From: Nocardioides sp. REDSEA-S33_B3
GTDB taxonomy: Bacteria > Actinomycetota > Actinomycetes > Propionibacteriales > Nocardioidaceae
NCBI GenBank assembly: GCA_001627335.1
Contig: LUPK01000033.1
Span: 62,001-126,000 of the forward strand
Direction: 5' to 3'
DNA length: 64,000 nt
Part shown: positions 26,572 to 37,292 of the stretch, one piece after another
Position numbering within the stretch: the stretch's first letter is position 1
Layout: each line of letters starts with the position of its first letter
Program-made: the position numbers and the translations under genes
Notes under the pieces: model-generated
Told to the model about the DNA's origin: nothing
Seen by the model: the letters and a program-made list of their open reading frames with translations, nothing else
The model's database searches: none

Positions 26572-27477
26572 CTACGCCCCCGCAGCGGCCCGCGCGATGC
26601 GGAGCAGACGCGCCGCGTCGCCGCTCGGGCGCCGGCTCGGCAGCCACACCGCGCGCAGCGTGCGGCTGAGGTCGAGCCCGTCGACGGGCACCTCGACGAG
26701 GGCGCCGGCGGCGAGCTGGTCGGCCACGCCCAGCTCGCTGAGCACCGCCGGCAGGTCGCCCTGCAGCGCGGCCGCGCGCACGGCGGCGGTGCTGGCCAGC
26801 TCCAGGTGGCCCTCGCCCAGCGGGGCGTCGGCGCGCGCGAGCGCGCGGGCCAGGGTGCGCCGGGTGCCCGAGCCCTCCTCGCGCAGCACCAGCTCGGCGG
26901 CGGCGAGCTCGGTGGGGGTCAACGGGCTGGTACGCCGGGCCCACGGGTGCTCAGGGGCCACGACGACCACGAGGCGGTCCAGCCCGACCGCGGCGACCGA
27001 GACCTCCTGCGGCACCGACGGTGACTCCACGAACCCCAGCGGCACCTCGCCGCTCAGCACCCGCTCCAGCACCTGCTCGCTGTTGGCCACCTCCAGCCGC
27101 ACCTGGTGACCGGGCTGCTCCCGGCGGAACCGGGCGATCCACGCCGGCGCCAGCTGCTCGGCGATGGTCAGGCTCGCCACGACCCGCAACCGGGCGGCGC
27201 GCTCGGCGGCCAGCGACCGGGCGCCGGTGACGACCCGGTCCACCGACTCCAGGGCCTGGCGTGCCCACGAGACGACGACCTCGCCCTCAGCGGTCACCCG
27301 GGAGCCGGCCGGGCTGCGCTCCAGCAGCTGCAGCCCGAGCTGACGCTCGAGCCGCGACAGCAGGCGGCTCGCGTGCGGCTGCGTCATGTCGAGGTCGCGT
27401 GCCGCCGCGCCGACCGACCCACCGGCCGCCACACGGACCAGCAGGTCGAGGGCGACGAGGTCGGGCCTGGTGTCCAT
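26572..27477 (-). CDS. LysR family transcriptional regulator
   Basis: The 301-residue product has an N-terminal winged helix-turn-helix (VALDLLVRVAAGGSVGAAAR, then MTQPHASRLLSRLERQLGL) and a C-terminal effector-binding domain with the usual RLRVVASLTIAEQLAPAW start. It is divergent from the YeiH-type exporter gene with about 100 bp between starts. In this family, regulators next to yeiH genes control that exporter, so the effector may be a sulfur compound or another anion. ATG 27477 follows TACGCT by six bases, so it is probably leaderless. Confidence 0.92.
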   Translation of the reverse strand: MDTRPDLVALDLLVRVAAGGSVGAAARDLDMTQPHASRLLSRLERQLGLQLLERSPAGSRVTAEGEVVVSWARQALESVDRVVTGARSLAAERAARLRVVASLTIAEQLAPAWIARFRREQPGHQVRLEVANSEQVLERVLSGEVPLGFVESPSVPQEVSVAAVGLDRLVVVVAPEHPWARRTSPLTPTELAAAELVLREEGSGTRRTLARALARADAPLGEGHLELASTAAVRAAALQGDLPAVLSELGVADQLAAGALVEVPVDGLDLSRTLRAVWLPSRRPSGDAARLLRIARAAAGA

Positions 27478-27578
27478 GCTCCCAGCGTATGGGTCAGAGC
27501 CAGCCCATGCCGCCAAGGCATGGACTCGAGCGCAGAGAGCGGCTGGTGCGGCAGTGGCCGCGCGACGAGGCTGGAGCC

Positions 27579-28622
27579 ATGAGCACCGCCCTCGTCGCGC
27601 GCCCGTCGGCGACCAGCGCGACCGGCGCGACCGGGCAGCCCCGGCCGTCGGTGGTGCCCGGGCTGGCGCTCTCCTGCGCCCTCGGGCTCACCGCCTGGCT
27701 CACCCACGCGCTGGTCCCCGGCGTGCCGACCACGCTGGTGTCCGTCGTGCTCGGCGCGACGCTGGCCGGCAGCGGTGCGCTCGACGGTGCACGCGACACC
27801 GCGACGGCCCCGGGCCTGCACATCGCGTCGCGCCGGGTGCTCCGGGTCGGAGTCGCGCTGCTGGGCCTGCAGCTGGCCCTGACCCAGGTGCTCGCGCTGG
27901 GCCGGCCGGTCCTGGCCGTGGTGCTGCTCGTCGTCACCGGCGGGATCGCCGGCACGCTGGCGCTGGGTCGGCTCCTCGGTCTGCGGGGGGAGCTGCTGGT
28001 CCTCGTGGCGGCGGGCTTCTCGATCTGCGGCGCGGCGGCGGTCGCAGCCGTCGCCGGCGTACGCCGCAGCCGTGACGCCGACGCGGCGGCGGCCGTCTCG
28101 CTCGTGGTGCTGTGCGGCAGCGTCGTGATGGTGGCGCTGCCCGGCGTCGCGCTGCTGGCCGGTCTCGACCCGGTGCAGGTCGGCGCATGGGCCGGGGCCA
28201 GCACCCACGAGGTCGGCCAGGTCGTGGTCGCGGGTGGGCTCGCGGGCGGCGGGACGGCGCTCTCGGTCGCGGTGCTTGTCAAGCTCGGCCGGGTGCTGCT
28301 CCTGGCGCCGGTCGTCGCCGTGCTCGGGTGGCAGGCGCGACGGGGCGGTGGCGAGCAGGGGGAGCGGGCGCCGCTCGTGCCCGGCTTCGTGGTCGCGTTC
28401 GTGCTGCTGGCCGTGGCGCGGACCTGGCTGCCGCTCCCGGACCTGCTGCTGACCGTGGCCGGCGGTGCGCAGGACCTCGCGCTCGCCGTCGCGATGGCCG
28501 CGCTCGGCTGCGCCCTGCGGCCGCGGGTGCTGGGAGCGGTCGGTGGGCGCGGGCTCGCGCTGGCGGCCTGCTCGACGCTGCTGGTCGTGCTGCTCGGCGC
28601 GCCGGTGGTACTGGCGGCCTGA
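27579..28622 (+). CDS. YeiH/UPF0324 family putative anion exporter
   Basis: Integral membrane protein of 347 residues with about ten hydrophobic segments. Two motifs are characteristic of the YeiH family: AGFSICGAAAVAAVAG in the middle and GASTHEVGQVVVAGG after it, related by an inverted internal repeat. Family members are annotated as putative sulfate or taurine-related exporters, largely without biochemical proof. ATG 27579 follows GGAGCC. The gene is divergent from the LysR regulator, which probably controls it. Its 3' end is separated from the convergent lysS by the dispersed repeat at 28650-28728. Confidence 0.88.
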   Translation: MSTALVARPSATSATGATGQPRPSVVPGLALSCALGLTAWLTHALVPGVPTTLVSVVLGATLAGSGALDGARDTATAPGLHIASRRVLRVGVALLGLQLALTQVLALGRPVLAVVLLVVTGGIAGTLALGRLLGLRGELLVLVAAGFSICGAAAVAAVAGVRRSRDADAAAAVSLVVLCGSVVMVALPGVALLAGLDPVQVGAWAGASTHEVGQVVVAGGLAGGGTALSVAVLVKLGRVLLLAPVVAVLGWQARRGGGEQGERAPLVPGFVVAFVLLAVARTWLPLPDLLLTVAGGAQDLALAVAMAALGCALRPRVLGAVGGRGLALAACSTLLVVLLGAPVVLAA

Positions 28623-28649
28623 GGGTCGCGGGGGTCGCGGGGGCCTCCT

Positions 28650-28728
28650 GGCTCGTCGCTGGCGCTCCTCGCACCTCGACCAGCGGGGCACTGGTGGTCG
28701 AGGTGCGAGCGCAGCGAGCCTCGAGACC
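28650..28728. repeat. Dispersed inverted repeat (GGTCGAGGTGCGAGC family)
   Basis: The left arm GCTCCTCGCACCTCGACCA (28664-28682) faces the right arm TGGTCGAGGTGCGAGC (28695-28710), followed by GCAGCGAGCCTCGAGACC. Related copies are at 42535-42630 and 52862-52930, with fragments near 6771-6904, 19310 and 48870. This copy sits between convergent YeiH and lysS genes. Very similar repeats are, from memory, abundant in Nocardioides-type genomes. Confidence 0.75.
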
Positions 28729-28737
28729 CGGTGACGC

Positions 28738-30483
28738 CTACGGGGTCAGCAGCGAGCGCACCTTGTCCGACCCCAGCGCCAGGAACAGCGTGGGCAGCCG
28801 GGGGCCGCGCTCGGCGGCGACGAGCAGCTCGTAGAGCAGCGCGAAGAACGCCTTCTGGTCGGCCTTCACCTCGTCGGTCGGTGCGTCGTCGAGGCCCATG
28901 CCGCGCGCCAGCTTGGGCACGCCGTAGATCAGCGCGGTGGTCTCGTCGAGCTCGAGACGGTCGGGCAGCCGGTCGAGCAGCTGGCGCAGCCAGCGCTCCT
29001 CGTCCTCGCTGAGCGCGGCCAGCCGCTCGGCGTCCTTGGTCTCGCGGACGGTGGTGCGGTCCTCGGCGGGGACGTACTCCGACATCCAGGTCATCGCGCG
29101 GCCCAGTCGCGGCTCGAGGTCCTCGACGGAGTCGTGGGCGTGGCCGACGTCGCCGACGATGCGGCTGATCAGCTCCGCCGACCCCGCGGTCACGTCGGCG
29201 ACCGAGCTGAGCAGGCGGAACGGCACGACGACCTTCGGGCGGGGCAGGGTGCCGGCGGCCGCTGTGGAGACCGCGCGCTCGTAGGCCAGCACCTGGGCGT
29301 CGCGCTTGTCGGGGTTCTCGGCCTTGCGGTTCAGGGCGTCCCACTCGTCGTACAGGCGCACGACCTCGGGGCCGAAGTCGATGTCGAAGGCCTGCTTGGG
29401 CTGGCGGCGGGCGTAGAGCCAGCGCAGGATCGGCGCCTCGAGGATGCGCAGCGCGTCGGAGGCGGTGGGCACCCCGCCCGAGGACGAGGACATCTTCTGC
29501 ATGCCGGCGAATCCGACGAAGGCGTAGGCGACGTAGGAGGGCGCGCGGAAGTCGAAGACTCGCTTCACGACCTCCTTGCCGACGGTGTAGGACGAGCCGG
29601 GCGTGGAGTGGTCGAGCCCGCCGGGCTCGAAGTCGACGCCCTCGTAGGCCCAGCGCATCGGCCAGTCGACCTTCCAGACCAGCTTGCCCTCGGGCTGGGT
29701 CGCCACGTTGGTGACGTGGGAGTCGCCGCAGGCGCAGGTGTAGGCGAGGTCCGTGGTCTCGTCGTCGTACGACGTGACCTCGACGGTGTCGCGGCCGCAG
29801 CTGCGGCAGTAGGGCTTGTAGGGGAACCGCGCAAGCGAGCCGGTGCTGGTGGGGGCGTCGTCCTCGTCGGCCACGGAGTCGGCCAGCGCGGCTGCCTCCT
29901 GCTCGGACTCGGCGGCGGGCTCGGTCTTCTTGGTGCGGTGCTTGGCCAGCACCTCCTCGATCACGTCGCGGTGACGGATCGCGTGGAGGACCTGCTCGGT
30001 GTAGGCGCCGGCGAGGTACTGCTCGGTCTGGGACACCTCGACCATCTCGACGCCGAGCTCGACGAGCGCGGCGCGCAGCGGTGCCTTGAAGTGCTCGGCC
30101 CAGGAGTCGTGGCACTCCCACGGGTCGGGTACGGCGGAGAGCGGGCGCCCGATGTGCTCGGCCCAGCTCGGGTCGACCCCGGCCGGCACCTTGCGGAAGC
30201 GGTCGAAGTCGTCCCAGCTGTGCAGGTGGCGCACCGCCACGCCCCGGCGGCGCAGCTCCTCGGCCACGAAGTGCGGGGTCAGGAACTCGCGCAGGTTGCC
30301 CAGGTGGATCGGCCCCGACGGGCTCGCGCCGGACGCGCAGGTGACGATGCGTCCCTCGGGCAGGCCCTCGGTGAGGGCCTCCTGGCCGCCGGCGTGGCGG
30401 ATCGCGTCGTCGGCCGCGCGGGTCACCCAGTCGATCGGCTCGGTGCTCTTGCCGCTGGGTCGGGCGGAACCGCCTCGTGACAT
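28738..30483 (-). CDS. lysS: Lysyl-tRNA synthetase, class I
   Basis: Charges tRNA-Lys; cytosolic. The 581-residue product is the class I (archaeal-type) enzyme, not the usual bacterial class II: it has the Rossmann HIGH-like motif HLGN (residues 60-63, within SGPIHLGNLREF) and KMSSSSG (330-336). A zinc ribbon with CRSC (226-229) and CAC (250-252) is present. An acidic insertion of about 30 residues (183-212) precedes the ribbon. Class I LysRS occurs in archaea, some alphaproteobacteria, spirochaetes and certain actinobacteria. ATG 30483 has CAGGAG nine bases upstream. Whether a class II lysS also exists is not visible here. Confidence 0.95.
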   Translation of the reverse strand: MSRGGSARPSGKSTEPIDWVTRAADDAIRHAGGQEALTEGLPEGRIVTCASGASPSGPIHLGNLREFLTPHFVAEELRRRGVAVRHLHSWDDFDRFRKVPAGVDPSWAEHIGRPLSAVPDPWECHDSWAEHFKAPLRAALVELGVEMVEVSQTEQYLAGAYTEQVLHAIRHRDVIEEVLAKHRTKKTEPAAESEQEAAALADSVADEDDAPTSTGSLARFPYKPYCRSCGRDTVEVTSYDDETTDLAYTCACGDSHVTNVATQPEGKLVWKVDWPMRWAYEGVDFEPGGLDHSTPGSSYTVGKEVVKRVFDFRAPSYVAYAFVGFAGMQKMSSSSGGVPTASDALRILEAPILRWLYARRQPKQAFDIDFGPEVVRLYDEWDALNRKAENPDKRDAQVLAYERAVSTAAAGTLPRPKVVVPFRLLSSVADVTAGSAELISRIVGDVGHAHDSVEDLEPRLGRAMTWMSEYVPAEDRTTVRETKDAERLAALSEDEERWLRQLLDRLPDRLELDETTALIYGVPKLARGMGLDDAPTDEVKADQKAFFALLYELLVAAERGPRLPTLFLALGSDKVRSLLTP

Positions 30484-30860
30484 GGGGTGCTGCTCCTGGT
30501 GGGGCTGGTGGGGCTGGTGGGTCGGGGTGGGATACGGCTGTGGGGCGGCCCGCTCCGGGCCGCGGCCACGCTACCGGGTGGGCGCGGCGGGGTCCCACCT
30601 CGCGAGGGTGTGAGACGCGTCGACCGGCACCCGCCGCCGGCGGGGGTGCGCCGGGGATGCGCGAGGGCGTCGGGGCCGTCCCGTGCGGGTGGCTCCGACG
30701 CCCTCGAGGTGGGACCGGAGCGCGTTCATCCCCCGACGAAAGGCGCTCCGCACGGACCAGGGCCCGAGCCACCGGCACCCAGCATGCGGATGTCCGGTGC
30801 GTGCCACAAGGAGGGTAAAGGCCTCTGGCACCAACCTGTCAGGAGTCGTACCATCGCCAG
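30484..30860. other. 377-bp non-coding region with a nested stem structure
   Basis: No gene is seen. Next to lysS it holds short direct repeats of GGTGGGGCT (about 30497-30520). From 30591 to 30716 a nested structure is visible: GGTCCCACCTCG (30591-30602) pairs perfectly with CGAGGTGGGACC (30705-30716), enclosing an inner 11-bp stem (30663-30673 with 30695-30705) and a GC-rich hairpin near 30627-30649. This would fold as a three-way junction. The plus-strand regulator at 30861 has a TACCAT hexamer at 30849-30854, so the structure lies upstream of that transcript and could belong to a lysS leader or be a repeat element. Confidence 0.6.
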
Positions 30861-31841
30861 ATGTCGTCCGACTCGGTCATCACCGCCCTGGGGTTCGGCA
30901 AGGCCGCCGACCGCGCCTACCACCAGGTGGTGGGGCAGAGCGGGCGCGAGCTGGTCTCGATCGCCCAGTCGGTGCTGCGCACCCCAGAGGAGCTGATGCG
31001 CGACCTCGCGCCGCTGGTCGAGCGCGGCATCGCGCAGGTCGAGGACTCCCGACTCTTCGTCCTCACCCCGGCCGAGGCCGTCGTGCGGATGGTCGAGATC
31101 AGCGCCGATTCGGCTGCTGCGGCCCACGCGCGGCTGCAGGCGGTCGGCCGGGCGCTGCCGCACCTGACCGCCAGCAACGTCCGGCCCGCCGACGGCGACG
31201 TCGAGTCGGTGCAGCCGGTCGACGGTGAGATCAGCAGCGGCGGCCAGCCGGTCGAGCTGCTGGCCGCCCTGATCCGCGGCAGCACCGGCGACCTGCTGTG
31301 GCTGCGCCCCGACCAGTTCCGCAAGCCGCGCGAGGACGCGATGGCCCAGCTCGTGGGCGAGCAGATCCAGCGCGGACGCCGCTCGCGGGCCATCTACCCG
31401 GTGCGGGCCCTGCACGAGGCCGCAGACACCCTCGCGCAGCGGGCCGGCGTGGGCGAGGAGATCCGGCTGCTGCCGCAGCTGCCGACCCGGATGTTCATCA
31501 TCGGCAGCACCCACGTGATCCTCCCCGAGCCGCTGGGCTTCGTCGACGAGCCGCGCTCGCTGGTGCGCCAGCGCGGCTGGGTGGAGGCGATGACGCTGTG
31601 GTTCGAGTGCCTGTGGGAGAAGGCCTCCCCGCTGACCTCGGCCTCCCAGCGCGGCGGCACCGACATGCGGACCTTCCTGCTGCAGCAGCTCGCGGCCGGG
31701 GCCCAGGACGAGCAGATCGCCCGCCGCCTCGGGGTCAGCCTGCGCACCGTCCGTCGCCGGGTGGCGGACCTGATGTCCGAGCTCGGCGCCGAGTCGCGCT
31801 TCCAGGCCGGTGTCGAGGCGTCCAAGCGCGGCTGGATCTGA
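30861..31841 (+). CDS. TrmB-like / LuxR-type transcriptional regulator
   Basis: The 326-residue protein starts with a TrmB-like winged-helix segment (VSIAQSVLRTPEELMRDLAPLVERG), has a central alpha/beta domain with RAIYPVRALHE and LPTRMFIIGS, and ends with a LuxR-type helix-turn-helix (GAQDEQIARRLGVSLRTVRR, about 275-310). This two-ended architecture is common in actinobacteria, and the targets are unknown. ATG 30861 lies six bases after TACCAT, with no Shine-Dalgarno site, so it is probably leaderless. It is divergent from lysS across the structured spacer and is followed by the 22-bp tandem repeat. Confidence 0.85.
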   Translation: MSSDSVITALGFGKAADRAYHQVVGQSGRELVSIAQSVLRTPEELMRDLAPLVERGIAQVEDSRLFVLTPAEAVVRMVEISADSAAAAHARLQAVGRALPHLTASNVRPADGDVESVQPVDGEISSGGQPVELLAALIRGSTGDLLWLRPDQFRKPREDAMAQLVGEQIQRGRRSRAIYPVRALHEAADTLAQRAGVGEEIRLLPQLPTRMFIIGSTHVILPEPLGFVDEPRSLVRQRGWVEAMTLWFECLWEKASPLTSASQRGGTDMRTFLLQQLAAGAQDEQIARRLGVSLRTVRRRVADLMSELGAESRFQAGVEASKRGWI

Positions 31842-31843
31842 CC

Positions 31844-31909
31844 GCCGAGAGGTCACTCGCGCACGGCCGAGAGGTCACTCATGCACGGCCGAGGGGTCGC
31901 CGGCGCACG
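31844..31909. repeat. 22-bp tandem repeat, locus 1 (three units)
   Basis: Three units follow each other without spacers, beginning GCCGAGAGGTCACTCGCGCA (31844), GCCGAGAGGTCACTCATGCA (31866) and GCCGAGGGGTCGCCGGCGCA (31888). The same unit recurs at 45851-45994. Both loci lie right after a plus-strand stop codon and before a convergent minus-strand gene. Confidence 0.9.
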
Positions 31910-31926
31910 GCCACCACCGGTGAGTG

Positions 31927-34378
<2,452 letters not shown>

Positions 34379-34408
34379 TCCTCCCCTCCGGCTGAGAAGG
34401 ACCCTCGC

Positions 34409-35674
34409 GTGAGCTCGTCCCCCCTGACCTGTCTCGTCATCGGCACCGGGGGGCGCGAGCACGCGCTGGCCCGCGCGCTCTCGCTCGACCCCGGAGTCGC
34501 CGCGGTGCACGCGGCGCCGGGCAACCCCGGCATCGCCGCGGTCGCCACGCTGCACGACGTCGACCCGCTCTCGGGGGAGTCGGTCGCCGACCTCGCCGAG
34601 TCGCTGGGCGCGGACCTGGTCGTCGTGGGCCCCGAGGCGCCGCTGGTGGCCGGGGTCGCCGACGTGGTGCGGGCGCGGGGGATCGCGGTCTTCGGTCCGT
34701 CCGGTGCCGCCGCGCAGCTCGAGGGCTCCAAGGCGTTCGCCAAGGAGGTCATGGAGGCCGCCGGCGTCCCGACCGCCGCCGCGATGGTGTGCACGACCCC
34801 GGTCGAGGTGCAGGCCGCCCTCGACGCCTACGGCCCGCCCTACGTCGTCAAGGACGACGGCCTGGCCGCCGGCAAGGGCGTGGTCGTCACCACCGACCGC
34901 GACGCCGCCGTCGAGCACGCCGCGCAGTGCGAGCGCGTGGTGATCGAGGAGTTCCTCGACGGGCCGGAGGTGTCGTTGTTCGCCCTGACCGACGGGACCA
35001 CCGTCTACCCGCTGCAGCCCGCCCAGGACTTCAAGCGCATCTTCGACGGCGACGAGGGCGCCAACACCGGCGGCATGGGCGCCTACACCCCGCTGCCGTG
35101 GGCGCCCGAGGGCCTGGTCGAGGAGGTCCTGCGCGACGTGCTGCAGCCGACCGTCGACGAGATGGCCCGCCGCGGCACCCCGTTCTCCGGTCTGCTCTAC
35201 GCCGGCCTCGCGCTCACCTCCCGCGGCGTGCGCGTGGTCGAGTTCAACGCCCGCTTCGGCGACCCCGAGACCCAGCCACTCATGGCGCTGCTGGACTCCC
35301 CGCTCTCCCCGCTGCTGATGGGCTCGGCCACCGGCACGCTCGCCTCGGTCCCCGCGCCCACCTGGAAGCCGGGCGCGGCCGTCGCCGTCGTGATGGCCTC
35401 GGCCGGCTACCCCGAGTCCTCCTCCAAGGGCGACGTGATCCGCGGGCTCCCCGACGCGGAGGCGCTCGAGGGCGTGCACGTCATCCACGCGGGCACCGCG
35501 ATGGTCGAGCGGGCCACGGTCACCGCCGGCGGACGCGTGCTGGCAGTCGTCGGGACCGGTGGCTCCCTCGGCGAGGCGCGCGAAGCGGCGTACGACGGGG
35601 TGAGCTGCATCGAGTTCGAGGGCGCCCAGCACCGGACCGACATCGCGGCGAAGGCGGCGGCCGGCGAGGCGTGA
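34409..35674 (+). CDS. purD: Phosphoribosylamine-glycine ligase
   Basis: ATP-dependent formation of GAR from phosphoribosylamine and glycine, step 2 of purine synthesis. The 421-residue ATP-grasp enzyme has VIGTGGREHALARAL at the start, YVVKDDGLAAGKGVVV in the ATP-grasp domain, GANTGGMGAYTP, and the signature FNARFGDPETQ. GTG 34409 follows GAGAAGGA. It is downstream of purA. A hairpin at 35671-35702 begins at its stop codon and separates it from purB, which has its own promoter. Confidence 0.97.
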   Translation: MSSSPLTCLVIGTGGREHALARALSLDPGVAAVHAAPGNPGIAAVATLHDVDPLSGESVADLAESLGADLVVVGPEAPLVAGVADVVRARGIAVFGPSGAAAQLEGSKAFAKEVMEAAGVPTAAAMVCTTPVEVQAALDAYGPPYVVKDDGLAAGKGVVVTTDRDAAVEHAAQCERVVIEEFLDGPEVSLFALTDGTTVYPLQPAQDFKRIFDGDEGANTGGMGAYTPLPWAPEGLVEEVLRDVLQPTVDEMARRGTPFSGLLYAGLALTSRGVRVVEFNARFGDPETQPLMALLDSPLSPLLMGSATGTLASVPAPTWKPGAAVAVVMASAGYPESSSKGDVIRGLPDAEALEGVHVIHAGTAMVERATVTAGGRVLAVVGTGGSLGEAREAAYDGVSCIEFEGAQHRTDIAAKAAAGEA

Positions 35675-35702
35675 GGTTCATCGGGGCGCCGATGAAGCTC
35701 AC
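35671..35702 (+). terminator. Hairpin after purD
   Basis: GTGAGGTTCATCGG (35671-35684) pairs with CCGATGAAGCTCAC (35689-35702) around a GGCG loop, with one G-G mismatch. It starts inside the purD stop region, so it should form as soon as translation ends. It divides purA-purD from purB. Confidence 0.65.
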
Positions 35703-35782
35703 GGTGCCCCGACGCAGGTGCATCGGTGGGGCGTGAGACCCCCGCCCCGGACCACGATGTGCCCCGCACGGACGGACACGCG

Positions 35783-35788
35783 ACAATG
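35783..35788 (+). promoter_or_regulatory. purB -10 element (leaderless)
   Basis: GACAAT at 35783-35788 lies six bases before GTG 35795, matching the spacing seen at many other genes here. It overlaps the ATG at 35786, which argues against that upstream start. Confidence 0.5.
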
Positions 35789-35794
35789 GCCGCC

Positions 35795-37225
35795 GTGACC
35801 GTCCCGAACGTCCTCGCCACCCGTTACGCCGCCGCCGACCTGGCCGAGATCTGGTCGCCCGAGCACAAGATCGTCCTGGAGCGCCAGCTCTGGGTCGCGG
35901 TGCTGAAGGCCCAGAAGGACCTCGGCATCGAGGTCCCCGAGGGCGTCGTCGAGGCCTACGAGGCGGTCGTGGCCCGCGGCGAGGAGGCCGTCGACCTCGA
36001 CTCGATCGCCGCGCGCGAGCGGGTCACCCGCCACGACGTGAAGGCGCGCATCGAGGAGTTCTGCGCGCTCGCCGGTCACGAGCACATCCACAAGGGCATG
36101 ACCAGCCGCGACCTCACCGAGAACGTCGAGCAGCTGCAGGTCAAGCAGTCCCTCGCCCTCCTGCGCGACCGCGCCGTCGCCACCCTGGCGCGGCTCGGCC
36201 GCCTCGCCGCCGAGCACGAGACCACCGTGATGGCCGGACGCTCCCACAACGTCGCCGCGCAGGCGACCACGCTGGGCAAGCGGTTCGCGACCGCCGCCGA
36301 CGAGATGCTGGTCTCCGTCGAGCGCGTCGAGGACCTCCTCGCGCGCTACCCGCTGCGCGGCATCAAGGGCCCGATGGGCACCGCCCAGGACATGCTCGAC
36401 CTCCTCGACGGTGACGCCGAGAAGCTCGCCGACCTCGAGCAGCGCGTCGCCGCCCACCTCGGCTTCGAGCGGGTGCTGACCAGCGTCGGGCAGGTCTACC
36501 CGCGCAGCCTGGACTTCGACGTGCTCTCCGCGTTGGTCCAGCTGACCGCCGGCCCGTCGAACCTCGCGACCACGATCCGGCTGATGGCCGGCAACGAGAT
36601 CGTCACCGAGGGCTTCAAGGAGGGGCAGGTCGGCTCCTCGGCGATGCCGCACAAGATGAACACCCGCTCCTGCGAGCGCGTCAACGGCCTGGCCGTCGTC
36701 ACCCGCGGCTACCTCTCGATGGTGGGCGAGCTGGCCGGCGACCAGTGGAACGAGGGCGACGTGTCCTGCTCCGTCGTACGCCGCGTGGCGCTGCCCGACG
36801 CGTTCTTCGCCGTCGACGGGCTGTTCCAGACCTTCCTCACCGTGCTCGACGAGTTCGGCGCGTTCCCGGCCGTGATCCAGCGCGAGCTCGACCGCTACCT
36901 CCCGTTCCTGGCCACCACCAAGGTGCTGATGAGCGCGGTCCGCAACGGCGTCGGCCGCGAGACCGCCCACGAGGCGATCAAGGAGGCCGCGGTCGGCACC
37001 GCGCTCTCGATGCGCCAGGGCCAGGCCGAGAACGACGTCTTCGCCAAGCTCGCCGCCGACGAGCGGCTCGGGCTCACCCAGGCCCAGCTCGAGGCGCTGG
37101 TCGCGGAGCCGATCAGCTTCACCGGCGCCGCTGTGGCGCAGGTGCAGGCGGTCGTCCGGGCCGTCGAGGCGCTGTGCGAGCGGCACCCGGCGGCTGCGGC
37201 GTACTCGCCCGGCGCCATCCTCTGA
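35795..37225 (+). CDS. purB: Adenylosuccinate lyase
   Basis: Removes fumarate from SAICAR and from adenylosuccinate, acting twice in AMP synthesis. The 476-residue product has the lyase pattern: TSRDLTENVEQLQVKQ, AGRSHNVAAQ, and the fumarase/lyase signature GSSAMPHKMNTRSCERV. GTG 35795 (protein starting MTVPNVLATRYA) is chosen because homologues begin there and because GACAAT sits six bases upstream. ATG 35786 would add three residues. The protein is the tetrameric cytosolic form. It is followed after 67 bp by ppc. Confidence 0.95.
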   Translation: MTVPNVLATRYAAADLAEIWSPEHKIVLERQLWVAVLKAQKDLGIEVPEGVVEAYEAVVARGEEAVDLDSIAARERVTRHDVKARIEEFCALAGHEHIHKGMTSRDLTENVEQLQVKQSLALLRDRAVATLARLGRLAAEHETTVMAGRSHNVAAQATTLGKRFATAADEMLVSVERVEDLLARYPLRGIKGPMGTAQDMLDLLDGDAEKLADLEQRVAAHLGFERVLTSVGQVYPRSLDFDVLSALVQLTAGPSNLATTIRLMAGNEIVTEGFKEGQVGSSAMPHKMNTRSCERVNGLAVVTRGYLSMVGELAGDQWNEGDVSCSVVRRVALPDAFFAVDGLFQTFLTVLDEFGAFPAVIQRELDRYLPFLATTKVLMSAVRNGVGRETAHEAIKEAAVGTALSMRQGQAENDVFAKLAADERLGLTQAQLEALVAEPISFTGAAVAQVQAVVRAVEALCERHPAAAAYSPGAIL

Positions 37226-37292
37226 CGCCGCTTCCACTCGCTGCGGCGGACACCTCACCCGGGTGAAACATCCGACGTGTTGACTTGTCCGC

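Noticed and set aside
30484..30860. T-box riboswitch controlling lysS
   Set aside because: No antiterminator bulge or specifier loop pattern is visible, and the stems do not match the T-box layout.
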